Of a DNA stretch of 64,000 nt, positions 52,249 through 60,947 are shown piece after piece; position 1 is the first letter of the stretch, and each line of letters opens with the position of its first letter. The position numbers were made by a program, and so were the translations under genes. Origin of the DNA: Rhizobium lusitanum (GTDB lineage: Bacteria > Pseudomonadota > Alphaproteobacteria > Rhizobiales > Rhizobiaceae); the NCBI RefSeq assembly GCF_014189535.1, contig NZ_CP050308.1, positions 930,001-994,000 of the forward strand, written 5' to 3'. Below the pieces are notes generated by a model. It worked only from the letters and a program-made list of their open reading frames with translations. It was not told where the DNA came from and made no database searches.

Positions 52249-52605
52249 TCACCGCCGCGGGGCCAACGCACTTAGAATGGCGGCGGCGCGAGCGAGTGAC
52301 GCCTGGGCAGCGTTCAACTCGATTGAAACCTCAAATATGTCTCGGTTGGCCATCGCCAGAAAAGCATGGAGTACCGCATCCGAATTCCTTGCCAGTTGAA
52401 TCAAATGCCAGCCGCCAGGGCCTCGCTCTCCAGCAAGCCAATATTTGGCTGCGCGATTACTTGCTCCCGTCCATCGCATTATCGTTTTGATGGCCGGCGC
52501 GCTTGACCCAAGTTCATGTCGTAACGCCTCCGAAATTGTAGCGACGTAACCGTCGCGAAGCTTCGGGTCGCCACCGTGAACAATTGTGCCCTTAATCGGA
52601 ACCAT
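52249..52605 (-). CDS. hypothetical protein divergent from the recombinase
   Basis: A 118-residue helical protein. The sequence TIMRWTGASNRAAKYWLAGE looks like a helix-turn-helix pair, suggesting DNA binding. AGGAGGCAGG precedes the ATG. It is read divergently from the serine recombinase operon with only about 65 bases between starts, so it may be its regulator. The family is not recognised with certainty. Confidence 0.5.
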   Translation of the reverse strand: MVPIKGTIVHGGDPKLRDGYVATISEALRHELGSSAPAIKTIMRWTGASNRAAKYWLAGERGPGGWHLIQLARNSDAVLHAFLAMANRDIFEVSIELNAAQASLARAAAILSALAPRR

Positions 52606-52670
52606 CTTTCCTGCCTCCTCGATATATACTCCCGCCGCCGCAGTCTTATCGTAACGAGAATTGTTGACAT

Positions 52671-54248
52671 GTGATGGTTATAGAGTGGAGCCAGAAGAAC
52701 GGCGATACGACCTCGCCCGAGCGGCCAAAAGTTCCGGCCGCGACTTACGTTCGAATGTCCACTGACCATCAAAAATACTCGACCGACAACCAGCTCGCTG
52801 TCATCCACCGATATGCCGAGAAAAATGGTTTCGAAATTATCCAATCATACGCTGATGAAGGGAAGAGTGGATTGCGCCTAGTTGGCCGTGACGCTCTTCA
52901 GAATTTACTCACCGATGTTGAAGGTGGTCGGGCGAACTATAAGGCCATTCTCGTGTACGACGTCAGCCGCTTGGGCAGGTTCCAGGACCCTGACGAGGCC
53001 GCAGAAATCGAGCTTCGCTGCAAGCGGCAAGGAATTCTTGTGCACTATTGTGCCGAACAGTTTGCAAATGACGGGAGCATGGGCTCCTCGATTATCAAGA
53101 CCATGAAACGGGCAATGGCTGGCGAATATAGTCGCGATTTATCAGTCAAGGTTTTTAACGGTCAGGCCAATCTCATCCGGCTTGGTTATAGGCAGGGCGG
53201 CGCTCCTGGCATGGGTTTGCGTCGCCAACTCGTTGACCAAAATGGTGTTCCCAAAGGGGAGCTGGCACGCGGCGAACATAAGAGTATTGCGACCGACAGG
53301 GTCATCCTTATTCCCGGTCCGGAGGAAGAAATCCGAATTGTGAGAAGGATTTACGACCTCTTTGTCATCAAGGGCCAGATCGAGGCCGAAATCGCAGCGA
53401 TCCTGAATGCAGAAGGAATTTTGACCGACTGGGATCGACCATGGACTCGTGGCACTGTTCATCAGGTACTGATCAACGAGAAGTATGTCGGGCACAACGT
53501 CTGGGGTCGCACGTCATTCAAACTCAAGCAATCGCATGTAAGGAACCCTGAGGGCGAGTGGGTTCGTGCCAACGGAGCATTTACAGGTATCGTACCTGTC
53601 GAGATGTTCCAAAGAGCCCGTGAGACCATTGCTGCTCGTGCAGATCGTTTGTCCGATGACGCGATGCTGGAAAAGCTTGCCAAGGTCCTCGAAAATCAGG
53701 GGTATCTGTCCGGCCTGATTATTGATGAGATGGAAGACTGCCCATCCAGCAGTTCCTACTCCCATCGTTTTGGCAGCCTGTTGCGTGCCTACGCGCTGGT
53801 CGGGTTCGTCCCGGACCATGATTATCGCTATTTGCAGATCAATCAGGCGCTCCGCCGTATGTATCCCGATCTTCTCGCCGGGGTAATTCAAGGTCTCCGA
53901 TCAGCAGGCGGTTCTGTTTCGCAGGACCGGGAGACGGATTTACTGACTATTAACGAGGAGTTTTCCGCTTCAGTCGTCATCGTTCGCTGTTTGCAGACAG
54001 CAGCGGGATCGCTCAGGTGGAAGATGCGCCTGGATACGGTGCTCAGGCCTGACATCACGGTCGTGGTCCGAATGGGGCCAGGCAACCTCGAACCATATGA
54101 CTACTATCTATTGCCGTTATTCGACATGCATCAGGCTGTGTTGCGGCTCTGCGAATTCAACGGTTTGTCTCTTGATGCGTATCGCTGTGAGACGCTGTCG
54201 CGTTTTTATGCGATGGCGGCCCGCAGGTCATTCTCGGAGGTGGCGTAA
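52671..54248 (+). CDS. large serine recombinase
   Basis: A 525-residue protein (GTG 52671, ATG 52674 one codon later). The N-terminal resolvase domain has ATYVRMSTDHQKYSTDNQLA with the catalytic Ser in VRMSTD, and DEGKSGLRLVGRDALQNLLT, ILVYDVSRLGRFQDPDEAAE. The recombinase zinc domain region (RGTVHQVLINEKYVGHNVWG) follows, then a coiled-coil-type C-terminus. It could integrate or excise DNA at att sites; no att pair was recognised. A TTGACA lies just before the start. Start of an operon with two ParB-like genes. Confidence 0.8.
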   Translation: MMVIEWSQKNGDTTSPERPKVPAATYVRMSTDHQKYSTDNQLAVIHRYAEKNGFEIIQSYADEGKSGLRLVGRDALQNLLTDVEGGRANYKAILVYDVSRLGRFQDPDEAAEIELRCKRQGILVHYCAEQFANDGSMGSSIIKTMKRAMAGEYSRDLSVKVFNGQANLIRLGYRQGGAPGMGLRRQLVDQNGVPKGELARGEHKSIATDRVILIPGPEEEIRIVRRIYDLFVIKGQIEAEIAAILNAEGILTDWDRPWTRGTVHQVLINEKYVGHNVWGRTSFKLKQSHVRNPEGEWVRANGAFTGIVPVEMFQRARETIAARADRLSDDAMLEKLAKVLENQGYLSGLIIDEMEDCPSSSSYSHRFGSLLRAYALVGFVPDHDYRYLQINQALRRMYPDLLAGVIQGLRSAGGSVSQDRETDLLTINEEFSASVVIVRCLQTAAGSLRWKMRLDTVLRPDITVVVRMGPGNLEPYDYYLLPLFDMHQAVLRLCEFNGLSLDAYRCETLSRFYAMAARRSFSEVA

Positions 54249-55144
54249 TGGTTGCGGTTCCTGCACAAAAAGTCGAGATGATCCCGATCAATAAGATTAC
54301 GGTGGTCAATCCGCGTATTCGTAACAAGAAACACTTCAAGGAAATCATCGCAAATATTGGGGAGATTGGACTGAAGCGCCCGATCACCGTGACGCGTCGG
54401 ATGGAGGCCAGCGGACCATTCTACGATCTCGTGTGCGGACAGGGGCGTCTGGAGGCGTTCAGAGCACTGGGACAACAGGAAGTACCAGCTCTTGTCGTCA
54501 ATGCGAACAAGGAAGATTGCCTAGTCGCAAGCCTTGTTGAGAACTGCGCCCGTAGACAACATCGAGCAGTTGATCTCCTGCAGGACATCGGTGCGATGCA
54601 TGAGCGAGGCCACGGCATTCCAGAAATCGCCCGAATGACCGGTCTTTCCGCTGAATATGTCTACGCCGTTGTTCGTTTAATCGAGAAAGGCGAGGAACGG
54701 CTACTAAGATCGGTGGAATCCGGCCAAATTCCATTCAGCGTTGCTGTGGAGATCGCCGACGCCGAAGACCAGGATATTCAAGCCGCTCTTCAATCTGCGT
54801 ACGAGAAAAAGCTCTTGCGCGGCAAGAAATTATTGATTGCCAAGAGGATCGTCGAAATACGCCGACGGCGCGGCAGGACATTGAAATATGATACCTCCAA
54901 CCCCCGCCCGCGCCCTATGTCATCGGAGGCCTTGCTCAAGGCATTTGAAGACGACGTTGATCGCAAGCGTATGCTAATACGCCGGGCGGAGACCGCCAAA
55001 GCTCGCCTTACCTTTATTACGGCGGCCATTCGCAAACTCCTGGCGGATGCTCAATTCAATGCCATCTTATCCGAGGAGGGATTTGCCTCACTTCCCGAAG
55101 CGCTGGCAGCGAAACTCCAAGCGGCAGGAGGATCATCCCGATGA
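54248..55144 (+). CDS. ParB-like protein, first of a pair
   Basis: A 298-residue protein. The N-terminal ParB/Srx-type domain runs from about residue 8: IPINKITVVNPRIRNKKHFK, IGLKRPITVTRRM, VCGQGRLEAFRALGQQEVPA and VASLVENCARRQHRAVDLLQ, then an HTH (IPEIARMTGLSAEYVYAVVR). The last 100 residues are helical and charged. Its ATG overlaps the recombinase stop (taATG). ParB proteins bind centromere-like DNA and often use CTP; here the gene partners a recombinase rather than ParA. Confidence 0.72.
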   Translation: MVAVPAQKVEMIPINKITVVNPRIRNKKHFKEIIANIGEIGLKRPITVTRRMEASGPFYDLVCGQGRLEAFRALGQQEVPALVVNANKEDCLVASLVENCARRQHRAVDLLQDIGAMHERGHGIPEIARMTGLSAEYVYAVVRLIEKGEERLLRSVESGQIPFSVAVEIADAEDQDIQAALQSAYEKKLLRGKKLLIAKRIVEIRRRRGRTLKYDTSNPRPRPMSSEALLKAFEDDVDRKRMLIRRAETAKARLTFITAAIRKLLADAQFNAILSEEGFASLPEALAAKLQAAGGSSR

Positions 55145-56031
55145 AATCCCCTGTGTTCGGTTCATCTATTCCGTTAGCGTTCGAAAACATGAGCCTGCGA
55201 ATACCGATAGCCGAAATTCTGCCTCTGAAGCAGCTATCACCTGCCGCACTGAAGTCTATGAAATATGGGCAAATAGCGGCTTCGATTGCGGAGGTAGGTA
55301 TCATCGAGCCTCCAGTCGTCATCCGAGACAGACGACAGCCGGATAAATTTCATCTTTTGGACGGTCATGTCCGTCTCGACGTCCTTGCCAAGCGCGGCGA
55401 GACCGAAGTCGTTTGTCTGGTTGCCACAGAGGACGAGGCTTACACGTATAATCGCCGTATAAGCCGTCTAGCCACGATCCAGGAACATAAGATGATCCTG
55501 AAGGCAATTGAAAAAGGCGTGCCCGAAGAACGCTTGGCGCGGGCACTCAATGTAAACATTTCGAGCATTCGTCATAAGAAGAACTTGCTGGATGGGATGT
55601 GCGACGAGGCTATCGACATGCTCAAAGAAAAGCATGTTCCTATCAACACAATCGGCGAATTACGAAAAATGAAACCTATGCGGCAGATCGAGGCCGCTGG
55701 ATTGATGGTCGTAATGAACAAGTTCTCGGTCAGCTATGCCAAGTCGCTGGTTGCCGCCAGTCCCGACTCTATGCTCGTGGCTCCAAAGAAAAAGATTGCT
55801 GGACTTAGCGAGGACCAAATCCTGCTTATGGAGCGGGAGTCGGCGACGCTTGATCGTGAGTTCAAAGCCATAGAGCATGATTACGGCACCGATCATCTCG
55901 ACCTCGTGCTCGCTGTTGGCTATGTGACGCGGATAATAAGCAATGCGAGGGTGGTACGCCATCTCGCGGAGTTTTATCCGGAAATACTATCCGAATTCAC
56001 TAAGATGACCACAGTCCGTAAAGCAGCGTAA
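55141..56031 (+). CDS. ParB/RepB-like protein, second of a pair
   Basis: A 296-residue protein beginning at an ATG overlapping the previous stop (ATGA). LRIPIAEILPLKQLSPAALK, IASIAEVGIIEPPVVI, FHLLDGHVRLDVLAKRGETE and EAYTYNRRISRLATIQEHKM match the plasmid partition RepB/ParB N-terminal domain, followed by the HTH ALNVNISSIRHKKNLLDGMC. The C-terminal half resembles the RepB C-terminal domain. Its sequence is only distantly related to the first ParB-like protein, so the operon encodes two different DNA-binding partners. Confidence 0.72.
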   Translation: MKSPVFGSSIPLAFENMSLRIPIAEILPLKQLSPAALKSMKYGQIAASIAEVGIIEPPVVIRDRRQPDKFHLLDGHVRLDVLAKRGETEVVCLVATEDEAYTYNRRISRLATIQEHKMILKAIEKGVPEERLARALNVNISSIRHKKNLLDGMCDEAIDMLKEKHVPINTIGELRKMKPMRQIEAAGLMVVMNKFSVSYAKSLVAASPDSMLVAPKKKIAGLSEDQILLMERESATLDREFKAIEHDYGTDHLDLVLAVGYVTRIISNARVVRHLAEFYPEILSEFTKMTTVRKAA

Positions 56032-56039
56032 TCGGTGCT

Positions 56040-56131
56040 CGCATTCCGCAGGACGTCGGGACCACTAGCTCTTCTATGATTGGCGCGTGCATCGTCAGTA
56101 ACGCGACCGCCGTCACATCCCTGAAATCCAT
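56040..56131 (-). pseudogene. truncated copy of the DUF6998-like gene 5' end
   Basis: On the minus strand MDFRDVTAVALLTMHAPIIEEL matches the start of the 48685-49158 protein (MDFTGKTTAELLTIHAAIMEEL), here in shortened form MDFRDVTAVALLTMHA. The similarity ends after about 30 codons. The matching DNA (TAGCTCTTC.ATGAT, GTGTATCGTCAG-type) is recognisable by eye over about 70 bases. A relic of duplication or deletion next to the recombinase operon. Confidence 0.65.
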
Positions 56132-56424
56132 GGGTATTTCTCAATGCCCGTTAACCAGAGGTCGGTCGCGGCCTTCTCGGCGATCTTGCGTACCGTTGAT
56201 CGATCAAGATCTGGAAACAGTGTTTCCGCCAGCGCCTCTCGCTTGGAGGCACTAATTTTCGGGGCGAGAAAGCGAGCATCGGCTATGAGCTTTTTGACAT
56301 ATGGAGCCAGCCGCTTCTTTTCTTCGGCCTCTCGGCTCCTTGCGTCAGCCTCTTGCATTTGAGCGAAAGCCTCTGACTGGGCCAGTTCCTAGCGGAAATC
56401 AACACAGTGGAGGTTCTCTGCCAT
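56113..56424 (-). pseudogene. broken small helical protein, in-frame TAG
   Basis: From ATG 56424 the frame reads MAENLHCVDFR, then TAG at 56391-56389, then ELAQSEAFAQMQEADARSRE and the natural-looking helical sequence PYVKKLIADARFLAPKISAS to a stop at 56113. An internal ATG at 56358 would give an 81-residue product. The early stop suggests a decaying gene; it overlaps the DUF6998 remnant start in the other frame. Confidence 0.5.
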
Positions 56425-56690
56425 CTATCAGAAGTTTATTGTAGCCGCCTGATTGGGTGGCGTCCGAGCATCAGGCCGCCATTTAGGACATCCGGTACGC
56501 GCTGCCGATGCTCCGGAAATTAATCTTTGCTATCGCCTCGATTTTCTCGGCGGCGGTGTGAAGGGATAGGTTAGAGGGAACAGCGATCCTGCTAGTATGC
56601 AGATCCTATGTAGTGCAGACGGACAAAACGGTATGATTTCTATTTCTCGGAGAGTAATAGGACTTTCCGAGATTAACGAGACCAACCCAT
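56425..56690. other. intergenic region, no feature seen
   Basis: No convincing gene, hairpin with T-tract or repeat was seen between the broken small gene and the KAP NTPase gene. Confidence 0.35.
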
Positions 56691-59600
56691 TCATCCATCT
56701 TTAGAACGCTGTTCCAGCGCCTTCCGTAGCGGCTTGGCCTCTGGAAATCCTTCTACAATAGCGGCGAGTTGATCATCGTCCAGCTCTGCCTGTACGGAGC
56801 CGTTTTTCTCTAGGTTCGCAGTCCCGCCCAAATCTCTCACAACAGGGGCTAGCACTCTGATCTGGGCAACCGAGCATGACGGCAGCAGTGCAATAAACGC
56901 GCTCGCGAGGGCGCTCCTCTGATCTTGATTGCGGACAATTGCCACGATCTCGTCGATCTGTGAGAATGCAAGGGCATTTGCCTTTGGACGCCCGGTGAAA
57001 GCGAAGAGAGAAGCGAGGTCAGAGACGAAAAACTGGACGCCAAGCGATTGCTTTCTTGCCAAGATTTGGGCGACAAGTCGTTGTGCCTGGTCGTCCGTCA
57101 GGCCCGTATCCGCCAAAACGACGCGGAACGTGGAAATGAACTCCTCGCCGAGCGCATCGGCCCAAATCCACAGCGAGCCGTCCGGTTCTCCCTCGTATGC
57201 GACTGGCGGGGATGCGAGAATGGCCGTCGTGATCGCTTGGCGACGGTTCCCATCCGCATTTGACGCGATAGATTTGGCAATCTGCTTGACTGCTTCAGCT
57301 TCGGGCTTGCCGCCCGCCAAGGCAGCGGCGACGTCGGACGGCTCGATTGCGGAGACAATCGAACCAAGGCAAGCAATCACCGAATCCGGTGCCGAAGACC
57401 AGATGAGGGGGACAAGCGCCGCGATTGCAGGTCGGGATGTCTCGGGTGCAATCCCCTTGTCAACCATTTCGACCTGAGATTCAAATACTTCCCCAATCCC
57501 GCTTACGGTAGGTTGAGTTCGGACAAATTGTGTTGCTCTCGCGGACAAGTGATCACCATCGTAAGTTCCCACCTCGGTGCCAGGCCTCGGCCATTTTCCT
57601 TTGATTTCCTTGTGAAGCAGGACATAGGTTTCCGGGACGCCGAAGGCCTGCTCGAAGATCGACTGCAAGGTACTTCCCGAGGAACTCTTTGGAAGAGCCG
57701 GCAATAGTCGGAGCGCCGAAGGAAAAAAGGAGGCAACAACCTTTGTCTGCCCAGCGGAGTTGATAATGCGGTCTGCCAGTGCTTGAGCATGGGCCTGCAA
57801 TGGAGGCCCTTCCCAAGTTTTCAAATCGGACGCCTCGACAATCAGACGATAGCTTTCCGCATCACCATCGTCCGTCGGAGACTTACTGAGTACCGCGGAA
57901 AGCTGAACAGCCCACGCTACCTTTTGTTCGTCCGATAACTCGGGAAGGCTCTTGGCAAGATACCGCAATGCGCCGTTATCGACTGCTTTGATTGGTTTCG
58001 CCACGAGCTGCCCCATAAGCGATTGCCATGCGACAAGGTGGCGAGACCTCAGAATTTCGGCACCACGCTGGAACTCAGAACCCAATTCGTCGTACCCTGC
58101 CCACAACAGCAGCAATGGGAGTAACCCTTCGGCGCTGGTGCTATCTACGGCATCCGCCCATCCTGCAAAAAGGTCGAGGAAATAGGTTGACCCTGCTTTC
58201 CAGTTTAGTGCCCATGCCTTGTCATCGCTCATCTCCTTCGCAAGACGATCAGCGAACGCGGCAAGATAGCTGTTGGTCTGCGATGGTAGCGCGCCGCTTG
58301 CGTAGCCGGCGGCGGTTTCCCATGAGGTGGAAACTGCTTTCTCGTGGCGGAGAGCCACCATCGATGTCAGTTGCCTCCAGACAATCTCACGGCTTTCCTG
58401 GCCTTCGCGATCCAGCTTTTTATGTACATTAGCGATTGTCGCAAGGACACGCGTGACGTCCCCTACTTGCGGCTTAGTCGCACTAAGTTCTGCTATACAA
58501 AGATCGACATAGTCCGCTGCGAGGAGGCTAACCAGTCCCGGAGCCTGTTCCTCAACCCAAATTTCCAGCTTGCTGAATGGAAGCGTCGTCCCGCCTTCTT
58601 TTGACGCGACACCTCGAACCAGCAACCATTCTTTGAGGACCCTATCGGTGTTGGGGTCGATGCCATCCCGCTCGCGTACGTCGAGGATCAAAGAAACAGC
58701 GTCCTCCACGGCCGCTACAAGTTCCCCAAGATTTGGTGTTTCGCCCGTAGGCAATCGCCACTCTTTTTGCTGGGACGTGAGAAGGTCCGTGGCGAACCGT
58801 GCGGCGACGTCACGCCGATCATCGGAACCGACCGTTTCGATCACCGTCCGGGCCTGCAGCGCACCGACAATGACTCGCACCTGTGGCAGTTGGGTCAAGC
58901 TACGAGCCAGCGGGACCATTATGCCATTTCGAATGTCGTCCGGGATGCGAGCGGCAATCGCGGCTAGCACCCTTGCACCATTTATACGCCGCGTTTCCGT
59001 TTCATCCGCCAATCCTTCGGTCAAATCACGGAGAAGCAGAACGTCATCGCGATCCAGCGGGCGGGTGTCCAGGTGGCGGCCAAATACTTCGAGGACGCCC
59101 GTTACGTCGCCAGAAACAAAGGCGTCGTTCAGAGCGGAAGCACCATCGCCAAACTTCCTGCTCGTGGAATCCTCAGCGAGGAGCAATAACGGCTGCAACG
59201 ATTTCGGCCACCGGACACCCGATAGGCTGGCCAGATATTGACGAAGCTGCCGATGCTCCGGCCTCAATTCACTTTGAATTTGTTCGTCTTTGACGACGAG
59301 AAACTCCTTCAACGCGAACTCGGCCGCGGGAGCTAAGCCAGTGCCGGCTTCCCCACGGAGGACGACACGGTTGAACTCCTGAATAAGTTCGGGCCGCTTT
59401 TGAAGTGCGTTATAGAAATCCGGGAAGTCAACACGGAGCACGCAAAGCGCGGCAAGCGCGATCGGATGTTTGGTCACCGCGCCCGAATACAGCCCGCCGG
59501 GCAATCTTGAACTGTCGCCGTCGCGTTCGCGCCTTACAGCTAACCACCATGTCTGCGAGAATGCGTTTATGAGCTGGATTGCGTTTCGAGGGCTCTGCAC

Positions 59601-60752
59601 ACCCACGTGGATGAGCCGCTCGACAATATCCTGCAAAGATGCACCGCTTGCGACTTCGATCTCTTTTCCAATGGAGCCCGCCGAGGCTAGTTTTTCGGTC
59701 GCGAACTGCCGCATATCCAACTTCGGAAACGGCGGAATCTCAAGCCGGAACTGAAAGAGGCGATCTAGATACCGCCTCGCATCGGCGCGGGTAAATACCG
59801 AACCCGGCAGTTCCGCGAGACGACCCCTGTTCTTCGAAAGCGCGTCGGCAACGCGGTCCTCGTCGCAGGAGATGACGAAAATGACGCCAAAATGATCGGC
59901 ATCAGCTTTGGACGAGAGTTCGAGAAAGGTCCGGATCGCGTCCAGGCCCGAGACCATTTCCGTAGCGGAGAGACGATCCAAGTCGTCAACAAAGACGACC
60001 AAGCGCTCGCACTTTTTGCTTGCCCGCCGAAAGTTGGCAATCTGGGTGATCAAAAGCCTTTCGTATTCCTCAGCGCTAGTGGTCGGAAATTTGATTGTCG
60101 TCTGCGGATTGAAGAGAGCGGGCGAGCGAAGCCTAAGATCAACGATATATTTTCCCAAGATTGCGGCCACGCTAGCCGCGACGGCAACGACAGCGCTCGC
60201 GGTAATTGCTCCCGTGCCGCCGAGATAAAGCGCTGCGATAGTTAGGATGCCAACACAGACAACAAGCAACCCAACAAATAAGACAAGCGAAGCGGTAACC
60301 TGAAGAAGCGCTTCCTTTGACCACTCCCACCAACCACGTTTGACCTGGCCGATTGCTGACACCTGATTATAGAGTTCACGCCTAAGAGCCTCGTCGTCAC
60401 CGCCGAGTTCGGTATAAGCATGTCGGAGAAGCGCCCGCTTGAGGTCCTGCTCTCCTCCGTAACGCCAAGCATTGAACGTGATAGCGCGTACCTTATCACT
60501 CCGGCGTTCACCTCTCGATCCGGTTTTATCGTCGCGCAACGACCTGAGGTACAGCTCCTTGATTGTGCTTTTTCCCGTTCCCCATGAACCGAGCAATCCG
60601 ATACTGAACGGCGGCGTATGCCCGCCCTCGATTAGATTTTGGAGGACTTCGGCAAAGTGACTGTGACCGAAGGCGTCACCGGAGAGTTCGGCAAGTTCCT
60701 TGTCCAGTATACTCGCCATGCTATTGGTCGAAAACGTTGCAATTTTGTTCAT
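56691..60752 (-). CDS. KAP-family P-loop NTPase, membrane-anchored, 1353 residues
   Basis: A very large NTPase. Walker A is GLLGSWGTGKSTIKELYL near residue 55 and Walker B is LVVFVDDLDRLSATEMVSGL near residue 270, with a sensor strand GVIFVISCDEDRVADALSKN. Between them two or more transmembrane helices (LLQVTASLVLFVGLLVVCVG then TASAVVAVAASVAAILG) are inserted, as in KAP NTPases. After about residue 430 there are about 900 residues of helical repeats without recognised domain. KAP NTPases are often encoded in phage-defence islands (PifA-like), so an anti-phage role is plausible but not shown. ATG 60752 has GGGGGG upstream; ATG 60773 is an alternative. Confidence 0.72.
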   Translation of the reverse strand: MNKIATFSTNSMASILDKELAELSGDAFGHSHFAEVLQNLIEGGHTPPFSIGLLGSWGTGKSTIKELYLRSLRDDKTGSRGERRSDKVRAITFNAWRYGGEQDLKRALLRHAYTELGGDDEALRRELYNQVSAIGQVKRGWWEWSKEALLQVTASLVLFVGLLVVCVGILTIAALYLGGTGAITASAVVAVAASVAAILGKYIVDLRLRSPALFNPQTTIKFPTTSAEEYERLLITQIANFRRASKKCERLVVFVDDLDRLSATEMVSGLDAIRTFLELSSKADADHFGVIFVISCDEDRVADALSKNRGRLAELPGSVFTRADARRYLDRLFQFRLEIPPFPKLDMRQFATEKLASAGSIGKEIEVASGASLQDIVERLIHVGVQSPRNAIQLINAFSQTWWLAVRRERDGDSSRLPGGLYSGAVTKHPIALAALCVLRVDFPDFYNALQKRPELIQEFNRVVLRGEAGTGLAPAAEFALKEFLVVKDEQIQSELRPEHRQLRQYLASLSGVRWPKSLQPLLLLAEDSTSRKFGDGASALNDAFVSGDVTGVLEVFGRHLDTRPLDRDDVLLLRDLTEGLADETETRRINGARVLAAIAARIPDDIRNGIMVPLARSLTQLPQVRVIVGALQARTVIETVGSDDRRDVAARFATDLLTSQQKEWRLPTGETPNLGELVAAVEDAVSLILDVRERDGIDPNTDRVLKEWLLVRGVASKEGGTTLPFSKLEIWVEEQAPGLVSLLAADYVDLCIAELSATKPQVGDVTRVLATIANVHKKLDREGQESREIVWRQLTSMVALRHEKAVSTSWETAAGYASGALPSQTNSYLAAFADRLAKEMSDDKAWALNWKAGSTYFLDLFAGWADAVDSTSAEGLLPLLLLWAGYDELGSEFQRGAEILRSRHLVAWQSLMGQLVAKPIKAVDNGALRYLAKSLPELSDEQKVAWAVQLSAVLSKSPTDDGDAESYRLIVEASDLKTWEGPPLQAHAQALADRIINSAGQTKVVASFFPSALRLLPALPKSSSGSTLQSIFEQAFGVPETYVLLHKEIKGKWPRPGTEVGTYDGDHLSARATQFVRTQPTVSGIGEVFESQVEMVDKGIAPETSRPAIAALVPLIWSSAPDSVIACLGSIVSAIEPSDVAAALAGGKPEAEAVKQIAKSIASNADGNRRQAITTAILASPPVAYEGEPDGSLWIWADALGEEFISTFRVVLADTGLTDDQAQRLVAQILARKQSLGVQFFVSDLASLFAFTGRPKANALAFSQIDEIVAIVRNQDQRSALASAFIALLPSCSVAQIRVLAPVVRDLGGTANLEKNGSVQAELDDDQLAAIVEGFPEAKPLRKALEQRSKDG

Positions 60753-60860
60753 GAACCCCCCAGCCTTGGCCATGAACCTACAACACGTATCGGTAGCGTC
60801 AACGTGCGCAGCATCCGATATCCACGGTCGTATGTCGTGACTTGCTTAAAGAAGACTACG

Positions 60861-60868
60861 AAAGTAGG
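60861..60868. repeat. IS66 target site duplication, left copy
   Basis: AAAGTAGG immediately before the left terminal repeat, repeated exactly at 63451-63458. Eight bases is the usual duplication length of IS66-family elements. Confidence 0.88.
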
Positions 60869-60947
60869 GTAAGCGCGATTTTCGATGCGCCTTGACGGCT
60901 TTGGCAGCGCTAAAGCGCGATCGCACCGGTTTCGATATCCGGCTCTA

